A stretch of DNA of 13,536 nucleotides from Acidilobaceae archaeon (GCA_027057815.1 JALURD010000104.1:1-13536); one strand, 5' to 3'. Numbered from the stretch's first letter, positions 7,336 through 13,536 are shown. Notes: a model not told the origin generated them from the letters alone. Made by a program: numbers and translations.

Positions 7336-7874
7336 CCTGATTGGAGGATATCTCGTGCGAGCCTAGCCCCTAATCTATAGGGGTTAGCAGTCTTCCTGAG
7401 AAGGTAAACCTTCGCCGACTCCCCGAAGTATTTCTTAATCCACGTGGGAACCTTTTGCAGGGGGAGCAGGACAGCGATACTGAAACCCATAGACCAGAGC
7501 TGCATCGAGGCAAGCCTCAGAGAGGGCCGGGGCCTCGACTTTGCGCTCCAGACAACAAGGGTGACGCTATGTGTGGTTAAGGGGTCCCTATAATCGTTCA
7601 GCATCTCAGCAGCCTCGCGCAGGGCAGGCACGGGGTTAGGTGATCCAGGTAGGAGCGGCGCTTCCCTGTAAGCGCTTGGTATCCGCTGTATTTCATGCGT
7701 TAAGTCGAGTATTGGGAGCGCGTGCGATGCATAAACGATCAGCCCAACCCTCGCTACTTCATTCTTCCCGGCCTCAGACGCGAAGCCCTCGACAACCTTC
7801 TCTATAGTGTAGACGTCGATATAGTCACTCTTCTCGACGGCCAACACTATATCTATCAAGATACACGCCACCAC
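7332..7874 (-). CDS. Diverged vWA-domain paralogue lacking the MIDAS residues
   Basis: This 180-residue protein is read from the minus strand. It aligns along its length with the vWA protein encoded tail to tail with it: ARVGLIVYASHALPILDLT (41-59) corresponds to TRVGIVVFYRYAFPILPLT, and the flanking strands match in hydrophobicity and spacing. The MIDAS is gone: DxSxS has become DIVLA (8-12), with only the first Asp kept, and the LTDGG strand end has become VWSAKS (108-113). It is thus a vWA fold unlikely to bind metal in the usual way, perhaps a structural partner of the intact paralogue. The stop TAG (7334-7332) overlaps the other gene's TAA (7333-7335). Two starts compete: GTG 7874 keeps the first beta strand, which homology demands, but has weak Shine-Dalgarno support; TTG 7859 has GGTGG 8 nt upstream but would shorten that strand. 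Confidence 0.7.
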   Translation of the reverse strand: MVACILIDIVLAVEKSDYIDVYTIEKVVEGFASEAGKNEVARVGLIVYASHALPILDLTHEIQRIPSAYREAPLLPGSPNPVPALREAAEMLNDYRDPLTTHSVTLVVWSAKSRPRPSLRLASMQLWSMGFSIAVLLPLQKVPTWIKKYFGESAKVYLLRKTANPYRLGARLARDILQSG

Positions 7875-7911
7875 GGACTAGTGGCCGCCACAATCAACCA
7901 ATCCAGCCCCG

Positions 7912-7923
7912 CATATAAAATAG
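7912..7923. promoter_or_regulatory. TATA element in the divergent vWA / EF-2 intergenic region
   Basis: CATATAAAATAG reads as a TATA box on both strands. On the minus strand (CTATTTTATATG) it would start transcription near 7893, about 20 nt before the GTG of the vWA paralogue. On the plus strand it could give EF-2 a leader of about 85-90 nt. It may serve either gene or both. Confidence 0.5.
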
Positions 7924-7935
7924 ACCCCAATCTGG

Positions 7936-7964
7936 GAGGCTACTCTGTACTACGCAGAGGCCTC
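7936..7964 (+). other. Bulged stem-loop upstream of EF-2
   Basis: GAGGC (7936-7940), a two-base bulge TA, CTCTG (7943-7947), loop TACTACG, CAGAG (7955-7959) and GCCTC (7960-7964) form a 10-bp stem. It would lie at the very 5' end of a long EF-2 transcript, or act as a DNA palindrome between the two divergent promoters. The function is unknown. Confidence 0.4.
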
Positions 7965-7975
7965 AACTTGTGTAA

Positions 7976-8034
7976 GAATAAAAACCCGGCTCGCCAGCCC
8001 CGTGGGATTGGAGGCTAGAATGGGTGGCCAGTAA
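7976..8034 (+). promoter_or_regulatory. Proximal EF-2 promoter and leader with a four-codon uORF
   Basis: GAATAAAAA at 7976-7984 is a usable TATA element, placing the transcription start near 8005. ATGGGTGG at 8020-8027 contains the Shine-Dalgarno GGGTGG, 6 nt before the EF-2 ATG. Its own ATG opens a four-codon frame (ATG GGT GGC CAG) whose TAA (8032-8034) overlaps the EF-2 start as TAATG. Confidence 0.45.
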
Positions 8035-10247
8035 TGGGAGCTAGAGTCAAGGTTGTCTCAGAGATCGAGAAGATAATGAGTAACATAGAGCAGGTCAGGA
8101 ACATTGGAATAATTGCCCACGTAGACCACGGGAAAACCACTACAAGCGACTCACTACTCGCTGCAGCCGGTATAATATCGGAGAGGATAGCGGGCGAAGC
8201 CCTAGTCCTCGACTACTTGACTGTAGAGAAGCAGAGGGGAATCACTGTCAAGTCAGCCAACATTAGCCTATACCACGAGTATGAGGGTAAGCCGTACGTC
8301 ATTAACCTTATCGACACCCCCGGACACGTCGACTTCTCCGGCAGAGTAACCCGTAGCCTCAGAGTCCTAGATGGTGCAATAGTTGTGGTGGACGCTGTCG
8401 AGGGGGTCATGACTCAGACTGAGACTGTTATAAGGCAGGCGCTTGAGGAGAGGGTTAGACCCATACTCTTCATCAACAAGGTTGACAGGCTAATCAAGGA
8501 GTTGAAGCTCTCCCCAGAGCAGATACAGCAGAGGTTCGTCGAGATAATAAGGGATGTAAACAACCTGATAGACCTCTACGCGGAGCCGGAGTTCAGGAAG
8601 AAGTGGAAGCTCAACCCTATGGAGGGCACTGTAGCTTTTGGGAGCGCGAAGGACAAGTGGGGCATAAGCATACCCATGGTTAAGAAGAAGGGCATCACGT
8701 TCAAGGAGATAATCCAGGCTTACCAGTCGGGTAGCAAAGAAAAGGTGGCCGAGCTAGCCAAGCTCATGCCACTCCACGAGGCCCTCCTCGACATGGTGGT
8801 TAAGTTCATACCGAACCCGAAGGAGGCCCAGAAGTATAGGATCCCCAAGATCTGGAAGGGAGACCTGGACAGTGAGATAGGCAAGGCTATGATCAACGCT
8901 GACCCTAACGGCCCCCTAGTATTCTACATCAACGACGTGAGGGTCGAGAAGGCTGGCCTAGTAGCCACTGGCAGAGTGTTCTCAGGCACGCTCAAGCAGG
9001 GCGAGGAGGTCTACCTGGTGACCAGCGGGGAGAAGGGCAGGATACTCCAGGTAAGCCTCTACATGGGACCCTTCAGAGAGGTAACCAAGGCCATACCGGC
9101 GGGTAACATTGGAGCCGTCATGGGCCTAGAGAATGTTAGGGCCGGTGAAACCGTTGTAAGCTTCGCTTACAGGGAGCAAGCCGCGCCCTTCGAGCAACTC
9201 AGGTACGTAAGCGAGCCCGTGGTAACGATAGCCGTTGAGCCGACTAAGATACAGGACCTGCCAAAGATGATAGAAGCCCTAAGGAAACTCACGATAGAGG
9301 ACCCCAACCTAGTCGTCAAGATAAACGAGGAGACAGGCGAGTACCTAGTATCAGGCATGGGACCGCTCCACTTAGAGATAGCCCTAACACTCCTCAAGGA
9401 GAAGTTTGGCGTCGAGGTTAAGGCCAGCCCACCGATAGTAGTCTACCGTGAGACTGTGAGGACGGCAAGTCAGGTCTTCGAGGGTAAGAGCCCCAACAAG
9501 CACAACAAGTTCTACATAAGCGTAGAACCTCTAAATGAGGAGACCATAGAATTGATACAGAAGGGTATCGTGACCGAGGACCAGGACGCAAGGGAGAGGG
9601 CTAGGATACTAGCTGACAAGGCTGGATGGGATTACGATGAGGCTAGGAGGATATGGGCTATCGACGAGAACATAAACGTCTTCGTGGACAAGACCGTCGG
9701 TGTACAGTACCTTAGGGAGGTTAAGGACACGATACTCGCTGCCTTTAGGCTAGCCATGAGGGAGGGTCCGCTGGCAGCTGAGCCAGTGAGGGGCGTAAAG
9801 GTTATACTCCACGACGCAGTCATACACGAGGACCCAGTCCACAGGGGTCCAGCCCAGATCTATCCGGCGGTAAGGAATGCCATATGGGCTGGCATGCTAA
9901 CAGCTAGGCCAACACTACTAGAGCCCCTGCAGAAGCTCGACATAAGGACTCCCATGGAGTACGTTAGCAACATAGCAGCTGTGCTCGCTAGGAAGAGGGG
10001 CAGAATACTCGAAGTACAGAGCATGGGAATGGTCGCCAGAGTCATAGCGGAGATACCGGTCGCGGAGAGCTTCGACCTTGCAGGTGAGCTCAGGAGCGCT
10101 ACTGCTGGCAGAGCCTTCTGGGGTACTGAGTTCAGCCGCTGGGCGCCGGTGCCTGACAGCATGCTAGAAGACCTCATAAGGAAGATAAGGCAGAGGAAGG
10201 GACTACCACCGAGCCCGCCTGACTTGAAAGACCTCATCGGCCCCTAG
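8034..10247 (+). CDS. fusA: Translation elongation factor 2 (aEF-2)
   Basis: This ribosomal translocase GTPase has 737 residues, the normal length for archaeal EF-2. G-domain motifs: P-loop AHVDHGKT (28-35), switch II DTPGHVD (94-100) and NKVD (148-151); RGITVKSANISL (68-79) contains the switch I threonine region. Domain II begins near residue 285 (GPLVFYINDVRV), followed by domains III to V. H603 in DPVHRGPAQI is the residue expected to be converted to diphthamide, which separates archaeal/eukaryal EF-2 from bacterial EF-G. The N-terminus (VVSEIEKIM, then VRNIGIIAHVDHGKT) fits archaeal EF-2, supporting ATG 8034. The protein acts in the cytoplasm on the ribosome. The gene is transcribed away from the vWA paralogue and is followed by 114 bp before nuoA, which has its own leader, so it is probably monocistronic. 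Nothing looks abnormal in it. Confidence 0.97.
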   Translation: MGARVKVVSEIEKIMSNIEQVRNIGIIAHVDHGKTTTSDSLLAAAGIISERIAGEALVLDYLTVEKQRGITVKSANISLYHEYEGKPYVINLIDTPGHVDFSGRVTRSLRVLDGAIVVVDAVEGVMTQTETVIRQALEERVRPILFINKVDRLIKELKLSPEQIQQRFVEIIRDVNNLIDLYAEPEFRKKWKLNPMEGTVAFGSAKDKWGISIPMVKKKGITFKEIIQAYQSGSKEKVAELAKLMPLHEALLDMVVKFIPNPKEAQKYRIPKIWKGDLDSEIGKAMINADPNGPLVFYINDVRVEKAGLVATGRVFSGTLKQGEEVYLVTSGEKGRILQVSLYMGPFREVTKAIPAGNIGAVMGLENVRAGETVVSFAYREQAAPFEQLRYVSEPVVTIAVEPTKIQDLPKMIEALRKLTIEDPNLVVKINEETGEYLVSGMGPLHLEIALTLLKEKFGVEVKASPPIVVYRETVRTASQVFEGKSPNKHNKFYISVEPLNEETIELIQKGIVTEDQDARERARILADKAGWDYDEARRIWAIDENINVFVDKTVGVQYLREVKDTILAAFRLAMREGPLAAEPVRGVKVILHDAVIHEDPVHRGPAQIYPAVRNAIWAGMLTARPTLLEPLQKLDIRTPMEYVSNIAAVLARKRGRILEVQSMGMVARVIAEIPVAESFDLAGELRSATAGRAFWGTEFSRWAPVPDSMLEDLIRKIRQRKGLPPSPPDLKDLIGP

Positions 10248-10336
10248 CCAGGTAATATAACTCTTTAACGAACTCTCACATCTATTACAACATATCTATA
10301 CGTGCAAATAACTCTCTTCCATTCCTCATCGATAAA

Positions 10337-10355
10337 CCGCGGGAAACCGCGGTGA
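10337..10355 (+). promoter_or_regulatory. GAAA-tetraloop hairpin overlapping the nuoA Shine-Dalgarno site
   Basis: CCGCGG (10337-10342), GAAA (10343-10346) and CCGCGG (10347-10352) form a 6-bp all-GC stem capped by a GNRA tetraloop. The same bases are also a 10-bp-period direct repeat of AAACCGCGG. The Shine-Dalgarno site GGTGA (10351-10355) starts inside the 3' arm, 6 nt before the nuoA ATG, so folding would partly hide it. A TATA-like GCAAATAA near 10304-10311 would start the mRNA about 10330, placing the hairpin at its 5' end. Confidence 0.5.
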
Positions 10356-10361
10356 CGAACA

Positions 10362-10772
10362 ATGTTAGACGCACTACTGCAAGACACGGTAGTCAAGGCC
10401 TCCACGGCATTCATCGTACTACCAATAATCTTGCTAGTAGTGCTGCTTGCGACGGTATACGGGCTCCACGTGCTACTTAGGCCATCCAGGGAAGTATCTA
10501 GTGCAGAGTCCAGGAAGGAGGCTAGATTCGAGGCTGGCAACCCTGAGAAGGGGGAGGCAAAGGCAAGGGTCTCCATGCAGTACTTAGGATATTTAATAAT
10601 ATTCTTAGCAGTCGAGCCTGCCCTGATCCTCTTAGCCCTAGCACTGGCGGCTCCCAAGGAGCTTATTGGAAGGCTAGGCCTGCTTTACGCGGCTATAGTT
10701 CTAGTCTACACGCCGTTTATCGTGTACGCAGTTAAAGAAGCTAGTCGCATAGAGAAGTGGATTCTCGAGTAA
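10362..10772 (+). CDS. nuoA: Complex-I-like oxidoreductase, membrane subunit A
   Basis: A 136-residue membrane protein with three predicted helices (about 15-38, 73-96, 104-124), as in NuoA/ND3. The loop after helix 1 carries RFEAGNPEKGEAKARVSMQY, aligning with the family's YECG...ARxRF segment. The cysteine of the common YECG motif is alanine here (A58), and E85 in FLAVE corresponds to the conserved acidic residue of helix 2. NuoA sits at the joint between the membrane arm and the connecting module. The gene starts the nuoABCDH run, so the hairpin leader before it may control the whole operon. ATG 10362 is preferred because GGTGA lies 6 nt upstream and the protein has family length. The only doubt is the low sequence conservation of this subunit. 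Confidence 0.87.
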   Translation: MLDALLQDTVVKASTAFIVLPIILLVVLLATVYGLHVLLRPSREVSSAESRKEARFEAGNPEKGEAKARVSMQYLGYLIIFLAVEPALILLALALAAPKELIGRLGLLYAAIVLVYTPFIVYAVKEASRIEKWILE

Positions 10773-10787
10773 ACGGGTGAGACCAAG

Positions 10788-11387
10788 ATGCCTGGAAGCC
10801 AGAAGGCTAAGGGCAGGGTATATGTTGGGAATGTCGACGTGGCCGCTAAGAGGGCAAGGGAAATCCTGATGAAGAAAGCCAAGGTGGGCAAGCTAGTCGA
10901 CTGGGCCACAGCCTTCAGTCTATGGCCGGTGCACCTAACGACAAGCTGCTGCGGGTGCGAGTTCGCCGCGACGTGGAGCCCCAGATTTGACGCTGAGAGG
11001 TACGGGGCTCTACCATGGGTCGGAGCTAGGCAGACCAACATGATCCTAATAGAGGGGACTGTAACGAGGAAAATGGCCTGCGCCCTTAGAGTCACGTGGG
11101 AGCAAATGCCCTATCCCAAGTTCGCTATAGCCATGGGGGCCTGCGCTCTTGATGGTGGCATCTTCTATAATAGCTATAACATAGTCAGGCCCTGGGAAGT
11201 CATCCCGGTTGACGTCTTCATACCGGGATGCCCGCCTCGGCCGGAAGCAGTTGCTAGGGCTATACTGGAGCTCCAGAGAATTATCAGGGAAAAAGATCTT
11301 GTAGGAAGCTGGATAGCCGAAGGTAAGAGGCCAGACAAGCCCATCGTCAAGCCTAAGGAGGATCCCTGCGCCTGGTGGAGGGGGTAA
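10788..11387 (+). CDS. nuoB: Complex-I-like oxidoreductase, subunit B (N2 iron-sulfur cluster)
   Basis: This 199-residue protein matches NuoB (PSST). It carries the [4Fe-4S] N2 cluster that passes electrons to the quinone or other acceptor. The ligand pattern is complete: tandem C54-C55 with E58 four residues after C54, C119 in MGACAL and C148 in GCPPRP, with the 29-residue spacing from C119 to C148 seen in the family. C57 adds a further cysteine, so SCCGCE also fits the CxGC motif of [NiFe]-hydrogenase small subunits. An N-terminal extension of about 40 basic residues precedes the core, and the C-terminal tail (KPKEDPCAWW) has one more cysteine. ATG 10788 has GGGTGAG upstream; the gap from nuoA is 15 bp and to nuoC 3 bp, so the genes are co-transcribed. 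It is a peripheral subunit facing the cytoplasm. Confidence 0.95.
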   Translation: MPGSQKAKGRVYVGNVDVAAKRAREILMKKAKVGKLVDWATAFSLWPVHLTTSCCGCEFAATWSPRFDAERYGALPWVGARQTNMILIEGTVTRKMACALRVTWEQMPYPKFAIAMGACALDGGIFYNSYNIVRPWEVIPVDVFIPGCPPRPEAVARAILELQRIIREKDLVGSWIAEGKRPDKPIVKPKEDPCAWWRG

Positions 11388-11390
11388 CCC

Positions 11391-11882
11391 TTGTCCAACT
11401 CGAACATTACCCAGGAGGTAGTTGAGAGGATTAAGTCCACGCTCGGGGACTTAGTTAAGGGTATTGAAGAGCATAAGGGGTTTGTGACAGTCTATGTTGA
11501 TCCGGAGAACTTGGTTAAAGCCGCTAGCTTGCTCAAGAGCATGGGATTCGATCATGTTAAGAGTGTTACAGTTGTCGACAGGATTAAGGAGAAAGTATTC
11601 CATGTAGGGTACCATGTTTCCTCATTCTCCGACCCGGAGCTGGCTAAAGTAGTAGTAGAGCTGGCAACAATTATATCTAGAGAAGACGATGCTAAAGTGC
11701 CGAGCCTGACGGGAGTCTGGACAAGTGCAGAGTTCCAGGAGAGGGAGGCGTACGAGTTCTTTGGGATAATATTTGAGGGCCACCCAGACCTTAGGCCCAT
11801 ACTTCTAGCTCCCGACGTCGCCGAGAAGAGGCCTTTGAGGAAGGACTTCGTCGTGAAGGAGGAGGGGATCTACCGTGAGTAG
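11391..11882 (+). CDS. nuoC: Complex-I-like oxidoreductase, subunit C (30-kDa type)
   Basis: A 163-residue NuoC homologue. The C-terminal signature is clear: EFQEREAYEFFGIIFEGHPD (114-133), then LRPILL, then PLRKDF (148-153), matching the respiratory-chain 30-kDa subunit pattern (ExExxDxxGixFxGHPxLRxIL...PLRKDF). The N-terminal half is the usual weakly conserved alpha/beta region. It stabilises the NuoB-NuoD interface and has no cofactor of its own. The start is TTG 11391, with GGAGGGGG upstream and only 3 bp after the nuoB stop; no ATG lies in a suitable place. The 3' end overlaps nuoD by 8 bp, a sign of translational coupling. C and D are separate genes here, unlike the E. coli NuoCD fusion. 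Confidence 0.94.
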   Translation: MSNSNITQEVVERIKSTLGDLVKGIEEHKGFVTVYVDPENLVKAASLLKSMGFDHVKSVTVVDRIKEKVFHVGYHVSSFSDPELAKVVVELATIISREDDAKVPSLTGVWTSAEFQEREAYEFFGIIFEGHPDLRPILLAPDVAEKRPLRKDFVVKEEGIYRE

Positions 11883-13119
11883 CGATGTTAGGGGTATGAG
11901 CGTAGGGGAGACTCGGAGGATTCACGGGCTCGAGGTTAAGAAGATAGCTAGAGACCTCTACGAGGTATTCATTGGGCCCCAGCATCCTGGCAGTGGTCAC
12001 ATGAGGATAATCGTTAGGCTAGACGGCGACGTCATCGTTGAGGCCGATCCTGACTTGGGGTATGTGCATAGGACTGTCGAGAAGCTCTCGGAGGGGAGGC
12101 AGTGGATTAAGATCATACCCTTGATTGAGAGGATGGCCATCCTCGACGCCTGCAATGTGACGCTCCCCTACGTGGAGGCAGTCGAGAAGCTCCTGGGGAT
12201 AGAGCCCCCTGAGAGGGCGAAGTTCTTGAGGGTCCTGCTATGCGAGATTAACAGGATAGCGAGCCACCTCTACGGTATGGGTATCTTCGGCGTCTTCCTG
12301 GGCCACTCAACCATGTACATGTGGCCCTTCGGCGATAGAGAAGTCTTTGTCGAGCTGGCAGAGTGGCTTACGGGAGCCAGGCTCACGCACTCCTACCCCG
12401 TTCCCGGCGGCGTGAGGCGAGATATGCCCGAAGGCTTCGCAGACGCAGTGAGGAAGGCTGCAAGGTACATGAGGAAGAGGCTTGAGGAGTACAGGAAGAT
12501 ATTCCTGGACAACCCAGTCATCAGGCGGAGGCTCGAGGGCGTTGGCGTTATACCCAAGAAGCTCGCGATAGAGCTGGGCATCGTTGGCCCTAACCTTAGA
12601 GCCTCAGGTGTAAGGTATGACGTGAGGATAGTCGAACCCTACGAGGTTTACGATGAGTTAGAGTTTGAGGTGCCAGTGTTCGAGGAGGGAGACGCACTAG
12701 CCAGGGCATGGGTCAGAGTCGAGGAGATCAAGCAGAGCCTTAACATAATCGAGCAAGTCGTGGAGCGACTTGAGAAGATGCCTAAGGGAGAAGGTTTAAT
12801 GCATGACAGGTTCTGGGCCAAGGCTCCGCCGCTATTCAAGCAGGTACTCCAGAAGGAGGGCAGGGTGAAACTCATGCCTATAATGGCTATGCTCAGAGTC
12901 CCTAAGGGAAGAGCCTTCGCCAGAGCCGAGGCTGGTAGGGGCGAGATAATCTACTACGTAGAAAGCGATGGCGGCATAACCCCCTACAGGGTGAGAGTAG
13001 TAACCCCGTCATTCAAGAATGCAATAGTGTTCAAGCACGTGCTCCCGGGCCACAGGCTGGCAGACCTCCCAGCCATCTATGGCAGCATAGACTACTTCCC
13101 ACCAGAAGCTGATAGGTAG
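11875..13119 (+). CDS. nuoD: Complex-I-like oxidoreductase, subunit D (49-kDa type)
   Basis: A 414-residue NuoD homologue that forms the electron-acceptor (quinone) pocket with NuoB. Visible family blocks are QHPGSGHMR (36-44), GYVHRTVEKL (62-71), GPNLRASGVRYDVR (238-251), GRGEIIYYVESDGG (355-368) with the following PYRVRV, and the terminal GSIDYF...EADR. The N-terminal RxCxxC and C-terminal DPCxxC Ni ligands of group 4 hydrogenases are absent: the first place reads ERMAILDACN (85-94) and the last ends in ADR. It is therefore not a hydrogenase. Position 89, where canonical subunits have a quinone-binding Tyr in a DRLDYVS-type segment, is Ile. The start is GTG 11875, with GGAGGAGGGG upstream and an 8-bp overlap with nuoC. 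nuoH follows after 14 bp. Confidence 0.95.
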   Translation: MSSDVRGMSVGETRRIHGLEVKKIARDLYEVFIGPQHPGSGHMRIIVRLDGDVIVEADPDLGYVHRTVEKLSEGRQWIKIIPLIERMAILDACNVTLPYVEAVEKLLGIEPPERAKFLRVLLCEINRIASHLYGMGIFGVFLGHSTMYMWPFGDREVFVELAEWLTGARLTHSYPVPGGVRRDMPEGFADAVRKAARYMRKRLEEYRKIFLDNPVIRRRLEGVGVIPKKLAIELGIVGPNLRASGVRYDVRIVEPYEVYDELEFEVPVFEEGDALARAWVRVEEIKQSLNIIEQVVERLEKMPKGEGLMHDRFWAKAPPLFKQVLQKEGRVKLMPIMAMLRVPKGRAFARAEAGRGEIIYYVESDGGITPYRVRVVTPSFKNAIVFKHVLPGHRLADLPAIYGSIDYFPPEADR

Positions 13120-13133
13120 GGGGTGCTAGAGTC

Positions 13134-13536
13134 GTGGGAGTGGTAGACCTGGTCCTGAGTATAATATTCTGGCCCCCACTCTTCCAACTCGTCATAATCC
13201 CGGGAATGATAGCCGCCCTAGGCTTAGTGGTTCTGATACTCTGGTTTGAGAGGAAGGCGGCTGCCAGGGTCCAGATGAGGGTGGGGCCGCTCTATGTAAG
13301 CCCGCAGATAGGCGGCGCCCTACAGTTGATAGCCGACCTCTTCAGGTACATGATGCAGGAGATAATCATACCAAGAGGCGTCGACAGGGCTGTATTCCTC
13401 GCCGCCCCACTAGCCGGGCTCGTGGTGTCACTACTACCCCTCGCAGCCATACCAGTGTCGCCTCTACCCCAGACGTGGCCCATACCGATGGATTACAGCG
13501 TCCTCGTAGCTCTCGCCCTAACCACGCTAGGGCCGA
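13134..13536 (+). CDS. nuoH: Complex-I-like oxidoreductase, membrane subunit H (partial, 3' end outside window)
   Basis: The frame opens at GTG 13134 (GGGGGTG at 13119-13125, 8-nt spacer) and runs to the window edge, with about 134 codons visible. The first hydrophobic helix (IIFWPPLFQLVIIPGM, then ALGLVVLILW) is followed by the NuoH signature FERKAAARVQMRVGPLYVSP and GGALQLIADLFRYMMQEII, matching the ERKxxxRxQxRxGPxxVGxxGxLQxxADxxKxxxKE pattern. The loop continues as IPRGVDRAVF and a second membrane helix begins. The subunit anchors the B/C/D module to the membrane and lines the quinone channel. Internal GTG 13140 is an alternative start. It is the fifth gene of the operon; further nuo genes (I, then J to N) would be expected downstream, but none is visible here. 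Confidence 0.9.
   Translation, partial: MGVVDLVLSIIFWPPLFQLVIIPGMIAALGLVVLILWFERKAAARVQMRVGPLYVSPQIGGALQLIADLFRYMMQEIIIPRGVDRAVFLAAPLAGLVVSLLPLAAIPVSPLPQTWPIPMDYSVLVALALTTLGP

Noticed and set aside
7722..8018. 98-codon plus-strand open frame spanning the end of the minus vWA gene and the EF-2 promoter region
   Set aside because: It overlaps the first half of a gene with clear vWA homology, runs through the TATA elements and stem-loop, has no Shine-Dalgarno site, and its peptide shows no domain-like pattern.
10265..10657. 130-codon minus-strand frame opposite nuoA
   Set aside because: NuoA motifs, three membrane helices and operon spacing support the plus strand; the antisense product shows nothing recognisable.
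11875..13119. NuoD as the large subunit of a group 4 [NiFe] hydrogenase
   Set aside because: Both Cys pairs that bind nickel are missing, while the complex-I blocks (GPNLRASGVRYDVR, GRGEIIYYVESDGG, terminal EADR) are present.

Overview
The window looks like the chromosome of a hyperthermophilic crenarchaeon, most likely a Desulfurococcales/Pyrodictiaceae-type organism (inference). The evidence is an archaeal elongation factor 2 with the diphthamide histidine, archaeal TATA elements, frequent TTG and GTG starts, GGTG-type Shine-Dalgarno sites, heavy use of ATA, AGG and CTA codons, and a very large single-chain surface-layer protein with a coiled-coil stalk. There are no rRNA, tRNA, CRISPR or insertion-sequence signatures.

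Layout. (1) Positions 1-1069 hold the 3' part of an AT-richer gene for a membrane-anchored, probably beta-propeller-like and sequon-rich surface protein; its start lies outside the window. (2) A 189-bp intergenic region carries a T-tract terminator, a very GC-rich patch of overlapping inverted repeats, and a strong TATA box. (3) Positions 1259-5719 encode a 1486-residue S-layer/stalk protein: signal peptide, about 1000 residues of beta-sandwich modules, about 385 residues of coiled coil and one C-terminal membrane anchor. (4) Positions 5958-7335 form a likely two-gene unit: an apparent antitoxin-toxin fusion (ribbon-helix-helix + UPF0175 + DUF3368-type PIN) and a short von Willebrand A (vWA) protein with a complete-looking MIDAS. 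A diverged, MIDAS-less vWA paralogue (7332-7874, minus strand) meets it tail to tail with overlapping stop codons. (5) Positions 8034-10247 encode EF-2. (6) From 10362 to the end runs a complex-I-like operon, nuoA-nuoB-nuoC-nuoD-nuoH, with nuoH cut by the window edge.

How the parts relate. The two surface genes probably both contribute to the cell envelope. In the S-layer protein the N-glycosylation sequons are confined to the head/stalk junction and upper stalk. The nuo genes encode the hydrophilic connecting module (B, C, D) and the membrane connection (A, H) of a quinone- or ferredoxin-linked proton- or sodium-pumping oxidoreductase. NuoB carries a Cys motif that satisfies both the complex-I and the [NiFe]-hydrogenase patterns. 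NuoD lacks the Ni-ligand cysteines and also the usual quinone-pocket tyrosine.

Possible regulation. Three unrelated mRNA leaders share one layout: TATA, then about 40 bp, then an AUG fused to the Shine-Dalgarno site, then the true start 14-17 nt later. The nuo operon leader carries a GAAA-tetraloop hairpin that buries part of the nuoA Shine-Dalgarno site. These two points, the RHH-PIN fusion with its promoter inverted repeat, and the degenerate vWA partner are the most unusual items here.
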